Shown here: one piece after another, positions 15,203 through 21,026 of the stretch | Position numbering within the stretch: position 1 is the stretch's first letter | Layout: each line of letters begins with the position of its first letter | NCBI GenBank assembly: GCA_026391515.1 | Contig: JAPLEC010000311.1 | Coordinates: forward strand, 1-21,026 | Length of the DNA: 21,026 nucleotides | Direction: 5' to 3' | Origin: Bacteroidia bacterium | GTDB lineage: Bacteria > Bacteroidota > Bacteroidia > Bacteroidales > VadinHA17 | Position numbers and translations under genes: made by a program | Notes under the pieces: model-generated | What the model saw: only the letters and a program-made list of their open reading frames with translations | Databases searched by the model: none | What the model was told of the DNA's origin: nothing

Positions 15203-15910
15203 ATGAACTCAATAATTAAAAAAATAAGAACTGAACTAATAAGGAATGCTGATGAAAAAACCCGGATTCAGGGAGAGAAATTCTCCAAGGAAAAAATAAA
15301 AATCCATGGTTTAAAATCTGCCCAGGTAAGAGAAATAAGTAAAACTTATTATAAGCAATTGCCTGACAAGGCTAAATCGACGGTCTTCGCTCTGTGTGAA
15401 GAATTATGGAAAACCGGTTTTATAGAGGAAACCGGAATTGCATGCATTTGGTCATATAATGTCAGGAAACAATATGTCTCGGAAGATTTTAAAGTATTTG
15501 AACGGTGGGTGAATAATTATGTAACCAACTGGGCAGCTTGTGATGCACTTTGCAATCATACTGTGGGTACTTTCATTGAGATGTATCCATCATTTTTATC
15601 AGGTCTTAAAAAATGGGCCAGATCGAAAAACCGCTGGGTAAAACGCGCTTCGGCTGTTTCACTGATTGTACCTGCCAGAAAGGGCAAATTTCTTGATGAT
15701 ATTTTCGAAATAGCTGATATTCTTCATTTTGACACAGACGATATGGTCCAGAAAGGTTACGGGTGGATGCTAAAGGCAGCAAGTGAGGCTCATCAAAAAG
15801 AGGTTTTCAATTATGTTATGAGTAAAAAGACGACCATGCCAAGGACCTCTCTCAGGTATGCTATTGAAAAGATGCCTCAGCCATTAAAAGCAAAGGCCAT
15901 GACTAAATAG
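15203..15910 (+). CDS. AlkD-like DNA alkylation repair glycosylase
   Basis: The 235-residue all-helical HEAT-like protein matches the AlkD/AlkC family, which excises N3- and N7-alkylated purines without flipping the base. The key residues of Bacillus cereus AlkD (Trp109, Asp113, Arg148, Trp187) have direct counterparts: Trp110 and Asp114 (VTNWAACDALC), Arg148 (RWVKRASAVSLI) and Trp188 (GYGWMLKAAS). The start ATG at 15203 gives an N-terminus typical of the family. It is cytoplasmic. It stands alone, divergent from DUF4038 and followed after 41 bp by the gamma-glutamyltransferase gene, which has its own putative -7 box. Confidence 0.92.
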   Translation: MNSIIKKIRTELIRNADEKTRIQGEKFSKEKIKIHGLKSAQVREISKTYYKQLPDKAKSTVFALCEELWKTGFIEETGIACIWSYNVRKQYVSEDFKVFERWVNNYVTNWAACDALCNHTVGTFIEMYPSFLSGLKKWARSKNRWVKRASAVSLIVPARKGKFLDDIFEIADILHFDTDDMVQKGYGWMLKAASEAHQKEVFNYVMSKKTTMPRTSLRYAIEKMPQPLKAKAMTK

Positions 15911-15924
15911 TCCGTCCGGTTTTT

Positions 15925-15932
15925 TACCTTTG
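15925..15932 (+). promoter_or_regulatory. Probable -7 box (TACCTTTG) for the gamma-glutamyltransferase gene
   Basis: TACCTTTG followed by T is a full match to TAnnTTTG and sits 19 bp before the ATG at 15952 and 14 bp after the AlkD stop codon. No clear -33 TTG is present at 19-21 bp, so the gene may be separately but weakly transcribed. Confidence 0.45.
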
Positions 15933-15951
15933 TACTATTATTAATATATTC

Positions 15952-17640
15952 ATGAAAAGGATCTTTTTCCTATTGTTTGTTGTCTGTATTCCGGTTTCGG
16001 TATTTTCACAGGATAGGATTACCGGACACGATTTTGCAACAAGGTCGGAAGTAATTGCCAGGAATGGAATGGCAGCAACAAGCCAGCCACTTGCCACACA
16101 GGTTGCTCTCGATATACTTAAAAAAGGTGGGAATGCAATTGATGCTGCAATAGCTGCAAATGCTGTTTTGGGACTTGTTGAGCCTACAGGGGCAGGTATC
16201 GGTGGTGACCTTTTCGCTCTGATATGGAGCGCTGAAAAAGGAAAACTGTATGGTCTGAATGCCAGCGGCAGATCACCCAGGTCGCTTAAGCTGGAATACT
16301 TTAAGGAGAAAGGATATGAGTTTATTCCATCGTACGGGCCTTTGCCGGTTTCAGTCCCGGGATGCGTGGACGGATGGTATGAGATGCATGATATGTTCGG
16401 ACGTCTTCCGATGAAAGACGTTCTGCAACCTGCAATAAGCTATGCCAGGGAAGGCTTCCCTGTCAGTGAAGTCATAGCTTATTATCTCGACAAGGGCACA
16501 CAGATTCTTAAAGAATATCCGAATATAAAACAGGTTTACATGCCCGGAGGTAAAGCTCCGGTAAAAGGCCAGATATTCAAAAATCTTCTTCTCGCAAATA
16601 CACTTGAAAAGATCGTAAAAGGCGGACGCAATGAGTTTTACAGAGGATCCATTGCAAGGGTTATTGAATCATTTATGAAGAAGCAGGGCGGCTTTCTGAC
16701 TTATGATGACATGGCGCGTCATCATTCCGAATGGATTGAGCCTGTCAGCACATCATATCGTGGTTATGATGTATGGGAATTACCACCAAACGGTCAGGGA
16801 ATTGCGGCACTTCAGATGCTGAATATTCTGGAAGGTTATGATATTGCATCAATGGGCTATGGATCTGCGGATTATATTCACCTCTTCACTGAAGCTAAAA
16901 AGCTTGCATTTGAAGATCGTGCCAAATATTATGCGGATCCGCGTTTTACCAAAGTGCCTGTTGCACAGCTGATATCAAAAAAATATGCAGCTGAAAGGCG
17001 TAAGCTCATCGACCCTGAAAAAGCTGCCAAAGTTTATGAAGCCGGCATAGTTGAAGCCGGGAATACTGTATATCTGACAGTTGCTGATAAGTATGGTAAC
17101 ATTGTTTCACTTATTCAAAGTAACTATCGCGGAATGGGCTCAGGTATGTGTCCGACAGGACTGGGATTCGTTCTTCAGGACAGAGGTGAAATGTTCAGCC
17201 TTGAACAGGGACATGCAAATGTATATGCTCCGGGAAAAAGGCCGTTTAATACAATTATCCCGGCATTTATCACTAAAAACAAAAAACCATGGGTAAGCTT
17301 CGGAGTGATGGGAGGTGATATGCAGCCTCAGGGACATGTCCAGATAGTAGTAAATCTTATCGATTTCAAGATGAATCTCCAGGAAGCAGGCGATGCCCCG
17401 AGAATACATCACGTAGGCTCCTCAGAACCTACAGGACAGCAAATGACTGATGGGGGAATATTGCTTCTGGAAAGCGGTTTCCGTACTGAAGTCATTCAGA
17501 AGCTGATGTCGATGGGTCATGTAATTCAATGGGATCTTGGAGGTTATGGCGGGTACCAGGCAATTATGTGGGACGAAAAAAATAAAGTGTGGTACGGGGC
17601 ATCTGAATCAAGGAAAGATGGACAGGCGGCAGGGTATTGA
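15952..17640 (+). CDS. Secreted gamma-glutamyltransferase family protein
   Basis: The 562-residue length fits an Ntn-hydrolase proenzyme. A signal peptide (residues 1-20, ending VFSQ) sends it to the periplasm. Family motifs are MAATSQPLATQVALDIL, KGGNAIDAAIAAN, GIGGDLFAL, SGRSP (a substrate-carboxylate arginine region), PPNGQG and MGGDMQPQGHVQ. Autocleavage should occur before Thr372 in GNTVYLTVADKYGN, making that threonine the nucleophile of the small subunit. Canonical enzymes have T-T-H there and this one has T-V-Y, as in the YwrD-like branch. The enzyme transfers or hydrolyses gamma-glutamyl groups, for example from glutathione. Nothing in the neighbourhood explains its substrate. Confidence 0.92.
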   Translation: MKRIFFLLFVVCIPVSVFSQDRITGHDFATRSEVIARNGMAATSQPLATQVALDILKKGGNAIDAAIAANAVLGLVEPTGAGIGGDLFALIWSAEKGKLYGLNASGRSPRSLKLEYFKEKGYEFIPSYGPLPVSVPGCVDGWYEMHDMFGRLPMKDVLQPAISYAREGFPVSEVIAYYLDKGTQILKEYPNIKQVYMPGGKAPVKGQIFKNLLLANTLEKIVKGGRNEFYRGSIARVIESFMKKQGGFLTYDDMARHHSEWIEPVSTSYRGYDVWELPPNGQGIAALQMLNILEGYDIASMGYGSADYIHLFTEAKKLAFEDRAKYYADPRFTKVPVAQLISKKYAAERRKLIDPEKAAKVYEAGIVEAGNTVYLTVADKYGNIVSLIQSNYRGMGSGMCPTGLGFVLQDRGEMFSLEQGHANVYAPGKRPFNTIIPAFITKNKKPWVSFGVMGGDMQPQGHVQIVVNLIDFKMNLQEAGDAPRIHHVGSSEPTGQQMTDGGILLLESGFRTEVIQKLMSMGHVIQWDLGGYGGYQAIMWDEKNKVWYGASESRKDGQAAGY

Positions 17641-17643
17641 AAG

Positions 17644-17735
17644 TCTCGAAGACGAGAGGGCGTGAAAAAAAGGATCCCCTCCTGGGAGAGCTTGTCCCGC
17701 GAAGCTTTAGCGAAGCGGGAGGTCGGGGGTGGGTA
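17644..17735. repeat. GC-rich compound hairpin element after the gamma-glutamyltransferase gene
   Basis: Three structures lie in series. TCTCG and CGAGA form a 5-bp stem around AAGA (17644-17657). A TCCC/GGGA hairpin follows near 17674-17687. The third has TCCCGC (17695-17700) pairing with GCGGGA (17715-17720). A GGTCGGGGGTGGG tail ends the element. It resembles the shorter element at 13241-13280 and lies between two same-strand genes, 46 bp before the GH29 start. It may end the upstream transcript or stabilise its 3' end. Confidence 0.55.
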
Positions 17736-17781
17736 AATTTCAGAATAATTAATATTTTTCGTAAACCTATACACGATACTT

Positions 17782-19122
17782 ATGAAAAAAATTCTACTAC
17801 TCACATTGTTTATCTCTCTGATAATCACAACATTCTCTTGTAAGCCAAAACCACAGAAAGATTATCTTCATGAGACTCAGGAGCAGATCGATGCACGTAT
17901 GAAGTGGTGGCACGATGCTCGTTTCGGGATGTTCATACACTGGGGTGTCTATTCAGTTCCGGCAGGTGTTTACAAGGGACAGGATATCCCGGGTATTGGA
18001 GAATGGATTATGAACTCAGCAAAAATCCCTGTTGAGGAATATGAACAATTTGGCAAAGCTTTCAATCCCGTTAAATTCAATGCGGCTGAATGGGTAAAGA
18101 TTGCTAAGAATGCTGGGATGAAATATATTGTAATCACCTCGAAGCACCACGATGGTTTTTCAATGTGGGATTCGAAAGTGTCAAAATATGATATTGTTGA
18201 TTTTGCACCTTACGGGAAAGATGTTTTGAAAGCACTTTCAGATGAGTGCAGGAGACAGGGAATTACACTCTGTTTCTACCATTCTATAATGGACTGGCAC
18301 CAACCCGATGCTAACAGCGACAACTGGGAAAAATACCGTGAAAATTACTTAAAACCCCAGCTGAAAGAATTGCTGACAGGTTATGGGAAAATAGGTGTGC
18401 TCTGGTTCGATGGCGAATGGATCAAAGAGTGGACCGAAGATCAGGGGAAGGATTTATATAACTATGTTCGTAATCTTCAACCCAACATAATTATCAATAA
18501 CAGAGTCGGCAAAGGACGCCAGGGTATGCAGGGTATGAATAAAGACAGCACAGCTGTTGGCGATTTTGGAACACCCGAACAGGAAATACTTTCAACATCA
18601 TCATCACTTGCATGGGAATCGTGCATGACAATGAACGACACATGGGGATTTAAAACAAAGGACACTAACTGGAGATCGGCTGAGACTCTTATTAAAAACC
18701 TTGCAGATATTGTCTCAAAGGGAGGAAATTTCCTTCTCAATGTCGGTCCGACTTCGGAAGGACTAATTCCTGAAGCAAGTGTTGAAAGGCTGAAAGAAAT
18801 GGGCGAATGGCTGAAGATAAATGGCGATGCTATTTACAAGGTCAGGCAGCTTAAAAATTATAAGGAAGGAGATAATATAAGGTATACACAATCTCCTGAT
18901 GCCAAATTCATTAATGTATTTTTATTCAGCCTCCCGGACAAACAGCTAAATATCAAGCAAATAAAGCCAGCTGAAGGTTCAGCAATCAGAATGTATGGGC
19001 TTGATACCGACCTTAAATGGACCTGGGATGAAGCAGCAGGATTGACGGTTGAGCTACCCGATCAAGCCAGCCTGCCTTGCAAATATGTTTGGGTGCTGAA
19101 GATTCAGGGGAAAGAAATCTAA
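17782..19122 (+). CDS. GH29 alpha-L-fucosidase, predicted lipoprotein
   Basis: The 446-residue protein has a lipoprotein signal (hydrophobic residues 5-16, then TTFSC with Cys20), so it is likely anchored in a membrane. The GH29 catalytic domain shows WWHDARFGMFIHWGVYS (43-59), TSKHHDGFSMWDS (119-131), and the nucleophile Asp210 in VLWFDGEW. LADIVSKGGNFLLNVGPTSEG near the end of the barrel is also characteristic. A short beta-rich C-terminal domain (about 360-446) follows. It should release alpha-linked fucose from glycans by a retaining mechanism. The position of the acid/base residue cannot be fixed by eye. It is probably its own transcription unit and converges on the GH109-like gene. Confidence 0.93.
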   Translation: MKKILLLTLFISLIITTFSCKPKPQKDYLHETQEQIDARMKWWHDARFGMFIHWGVYSVPAGVYKGQDIPGIGEWIMNSAKIPVEEYEQFGKAFNPVKFNAAEWVKIAKNAGMKYIVITSKHHDGFSMWDSKVSKYDIVDFAPYGKDVLKALSDECRRQGITLCFYHSIMDWHQPDANSDNWEKYRENYLKPQLKELLTGYGKIGVLWFDGEWIKEWTEDQGKDLYNYVRNLQPNIIINNRVGKGRQGMQGMNKDSTAVGDFGTPEQEILSTSSSLAWESCMTMNDTWGFKTKDTNWRSAETLIKNLADIVSKGGNFLLNVGPTSEGLIPEASVERLKEMGEWLKINGDAIYKVRQLKNYKEGDNIRYTQSPDAKFINVFLFSLPDKQLNIKQIKPAEGSAIRMYGLDTDLKWTWDEAAGLTVELPDQASLPCKYVWVLKIQGKEI

Positions 19123-19132
19123 GAAAATGATG

Positions 19133-19200
19133 CTGGTTACTTGTTGCTGGTTACTAGTTATTAAACAATAAGCAACGAGCAACAAGCAACAAGCAACCAG
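19133..19200. repeat. Heptamer-repeat hairpin between convergent genes
   Basis: Four left units, CTGGTTA, CTTGTTG, CTGGTTA and CTAGTTA (19133-19160), face four right units, GCAACGA, GCAACAA, GCAACAA and GCAACCA (19172-19199), across a short AT-rich spacer. The stretch 19133-19155 pairs with 19178-19200 at 20 of 23 positions. A TTTT run follows on the plus strand, overlapping the end of the GH109-like gene, so the element may serve as a terminator for GH29. The unit sequence is shared with the element at 8180-8251. Confidence 0.75.
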
Positions 19201-19203
19201 TTT

Positions 19204-20691
19204 TCACTTCACATTCAACTGCATCTCTGCTCCCACCTTTTCGACCTCAAGCACTTTGGTTGTGCCGCCCGTTTCAAGATTTATTCCATGAGGTTTATTG
19301 GTTTTCCATGAACCGCTTGTGAAATCGGGTACATCAATAGACTGTGATTTGTTTGCCACCGACCATTCACTGAGCGGGGCTATTGAACTCCATGTTGCTC
19401 CGTCATAAACGTTTTGGTCAAGAGGCAAACCGTTTCTAAGACAATCAATTAAACGCCAGTCCATTATGAAGTCCATTCCACCATGACCGCCAACCTCTTT
19501 TGCCATTTCACCTATCCTCTTGACTATTTCAGGAGTATGCTCTGCCCACATATTTGCCATCTCTTCGTCTTTGAGCCAGCTTTCTCCAAGCGCTATAAGC
19601 TGTTTAGGATATTTAACTGCCATTCCCTTTGTTCCCTTGACAAGATGTATTCTTGAATAAGGATGCACAGAAGAGACATCGTGCTGAACCATAATGGATT
19701 TTCCGAGAGCAGTTCTTATGATCGTAGTATTAAAGTTACCTCTGAATTTTGAATCTTTCCATTGTGCAAAGAAAGGATCGGAAGCTGCAAGCTCTTTTTC
19801 TTTCGGCGCCATGGTGAAGTCATTTGTCGAGACTGATGAAAGATATTCAAGCCTGTCGCCACGGTTGATGTTCAGTACCTGGCAAATTGGTCCAAGTCCA
19901 TGAGTTGGGTACAAATTTCCATTCCTGGCAGCATTTTCTTTCAGACGCCACATGTCAGTATAGGCTCCGTCAGCCTGTCGGTCATCAAGCGGCTTTTTGA
20001 AGTTGTAGCCCATAAGGTTGTGAATATAAGCACCTTCGCCGTGAATAATATCTCCGAACATTCCCTGGCGTGCCATATTGAGAGTCAATAGTTCAAAGAA
20101 ATCATAGCAGCAGTTCTCAAGCATCATGCAATGTTTTCTCGTCCTTTCTGAAGTTTCAATCAGCTGCCAGGCTTCATCAACTGTTCTTGCAATCGGAACT
20201 TCGGATGCAGCATGTTTTCCATGTTCCATAGCATAAACACAGATCGGAGTATGAAGCACCCATGGTGTGCATGTATATATAAGATCAAGATCAGGCAGTT
20301 CAACAAGCTTTTTCCAGTCATCCTCACCGTTAAAAAATTCCTGGGCAGCAGATCGTCCGATACTCTGCAGGTATTTCTGGGATCCCTTGACAGCAACTTC
20401 GCGCTTATCGCAAAGTGCTTTTATTTCAACACCTTCAATAAAAGAGAGCCTTTCAACGGCACCGCTTCCACGATCGCCAAGTCCGATGATTCCAATGCGG
20501 ACAACAGGCAAAGCAGGAGCTGCATAACCCGACATGTTAAACTTCTGTGAATGATTTTTTTTTACTGCTTTGAGAATTCCTGCGAGGTTTGATTCAGATT
20601 GCGCTGCATATCCGGGAATTACTGTACCAGCTACTGCTCCGGCTCCGGCAAATGATGCAATTTTTAAGAAGTCGCGGCGATTGCTTTTCAT
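19204..20691 (-). CDS. GH109-type NAD-dependent glycosidase (Gfo/Idh/MocA fold) with Tat signal
   Basis: The 495-residue protein begins with an excellent twin-arginine signal (NRRDFLK, residues 4-10, then a hydrophobic stretch). A Rossmann NAD loop follows (GIIGLGDRG, 67-75). GH109-like motifs come next: HAASEVPIA, MMLENCCYDFFE, GEGAYIHNL (Tyr222), and YPTHGLGPICQVLNINRGDR with His264. GGHGGMDF lies further on. GH109 enzymes cleave alpha-N-acetylgalactosaminides through a transient C3 oxidation by tightly bound NAD+. Tyr222 and His264 lie in the motifs that hold the catalytic pair in that family. Folded export explains how the bound NAD reaches the periplasm. Specificity is inferred, since many relatives are uncharacterised. 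Confidence 0.88.
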   Translation of the reverse strand: MKSNRRDFLKIASFAGAGAVAGTVIPGYAAQSESNLAGILKAVKKNHSQKFNMSGYAAPALPVVRIGIIGLGDRGSGAVERLSFIEGVEIKALCDKREVAVKGSQKYLQSIGRSAAQEFFNGEDDWKKLVELPDLDLIYTCTPWVLHTPICVYAMEHGKHAASEVPIARTVDEAWQLIETSERTRKHCMMLENCCYDFFELLTLNMARQGMFGDIIHGEGAYIHNLMGYNFKKPLDDRQADGAYTDMWRLKENAARNGNLYPTHGLGPICQVLNINRGDRLEYLSSVSTNDFTMAPKEKELAASDPFFAQWKDSKFRGNFNTTIIRTALGKSIMVQHDVSSVHPYSRIHLVKGTKGMAVKYPKQLIALGESWLKDEEMANMWAEHTPEIVKRIGEMAKEVGGHGGMDFIMDWRLIDCLRNGLPLDQNVYDGATWSSIAPLSEWSVANKSQSIDVPDFTSGSWKTNKPHGINLETGGTTKVLEVEKVGAEMQLNVK

Positions 20692-20739
20692 GGTGCTAAT
20701 ATTTTAAGGGTTAAATAATCAGGTTTTACTCACCGAAAA

Positions 20740-21026
20740 TTAATATTTATTTCCGAATCTGATGACCTTATAGAAATCAGCCACCTTTTTGCTTTCAAGA
20801 TCCCAATTCAATGTTTCAGATGCAATAACAGTATTCTGCTTCAATTTGTTCAGAAGCACCAGGTCATCCCGTAATTTTATAATTGCTTTGCAAATCTCTT
20901 CAGATTTAACGGTCTGTATTATAATTCCGCATCCTGATTCTTTAACAATTTTCTTCACTTCCGGAAGATCGCTTGTGATTACCGGTATACCTGCTGAAAT
21001 ATAATCAAATAGTTTGTTGGGCAGAC
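20740..21026 (-). CDS. GT4-type glycosyltransferase, C-terminal fragment (5' end outside window)
   Basis: Only the last 94 codons are inside the window; the reading frame is open to the right edge. The fragment starts LPNKLFDYISAGIPVITSDLPE, the nucleotide-sugar binding segment of family 4 (group 1) glycosyltransferases, where an E/D-Y-x2-AG-x-PVI pattern follows the donor-binding loop. A GCGIIIQTVKSEEICKAI segment and the usual C-terminal helices follow. It would transfer a sugar from a nucleotide donor to an acceptor, typically in surface polysaccharide or lipopolysaccharide synthesis, in the cytoplasm. It lies 48 bp upstream of the GH109-like gene on the same strand. Confidence 0.82.
   Translation of the reverse strand, partial: LPNKLFDYISAGIPVITSDLPEVKKIVKESGCGIIIQTVKSEEICKAIIKLRDDLVLLNKLKQNTVIASETLNWDLESKKVADFYKVIRFGNKY

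Noticed and set aside
17743..17781. TATTTTTC as a -7 box for the GH29 gene
   Set aside because: The last position of TAnnTTTG is wrong and no -33 TTG is at the right distance. In AT-rich DNA this is expected by chance.

Overview
The window looks like a chromosomal segment of a free-living or plant-polymer-degrading member of the Bacteroidota, probably a Bacteroidales/Marinilabiliales relative. I infer this from the moderate AT bias, the near absence of Shine-Dalgarno sequences, matches to the Bacteroidota promoter (-33 TTG and -7 TAnnTTTG), and the gene content: a CE15 esterase, a DUF4038/GH140-like hydrolase, a GH29 lipoprotein, a GH109-type Tat oxidoreductase, a DUF47/PiT pair and a TM2/DUF2752 pair. 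The genus cannot be told from the sequence alone.

Layout. 1-2799: a Tat-exported Gfo/Idh/MocA oxidoreductase (cut by the left edge), a small membrane protein, and a secreted CE15 glucuronoyl-esterase-like enzyme. 2931-6567: a housekeeping block with an AmrS-type radical SAM enzyme, a small conserved protein overlapping it tail to tail, a class IV aminotransferase, and a DEDDh exonuclease fused to a UvrC-like GIY-YIG nuclease. 6729-9487: a zinc-ribbon TM2 protein overlapping a DUF2752 membrane protein, then a DUF47 (PhoU-like) protein and a PiT phosphate transporter. 9561-14963: a ROK sugar kinase and a Tat-exported GH38 alpha-mannosidase, facing a DUF5060/DUF4038 (apiosidase-like) hydrolase. 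15203-17640: an AlkD-like DNA glycosylase and a secreted gamma-glutamyltransferase. 17782-21026: a GH29 alpha-L-fucosidase lipoprotein, a GH109-type NAD-dependent glycosidase on the other strand, and the C-terminus of a GT4 glycosyltransferase at the right edge.

How the genes fit together. Six predicted exported carbohydrate-active proteins (Gfo/Idh, CE15, GH38, DUF4038, GH29, GH109) suggest saccharification of plant cell-wall or glycoprotein-type glycans in the periplasm or at the cell surface, with the ROK kinase able to phosphorylate a released hexose. There is no SusC/SusD pair, sigma/anti-sigma pair or hybrid two-component regulator in view, so this is a loose glycan-degradation neighbourhood and not a canonical polysaccharide utilisation locus.

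The most unusual signal is in the gaps between genes. Five of the short intergenic regions contain degenerate, hairpin-forming repeats. Three have a strict 7-bp period (1477-1525, 8180-8251, 19133-19200), one has a 9-bp period (15045-15112), and two GC-rich hairpin elements share one layout (13173-13280 and 17644-17735). Two of the heptamer arrays begin at the base after a stop codon, and the one at 8180-8251 fills the gap between DUF47 and PiT exactly, from stop codon to start codon. No tRNA, rRNA, CRISPR array or transposase was seen, and no gene-free stretch exceeds 300 bp.
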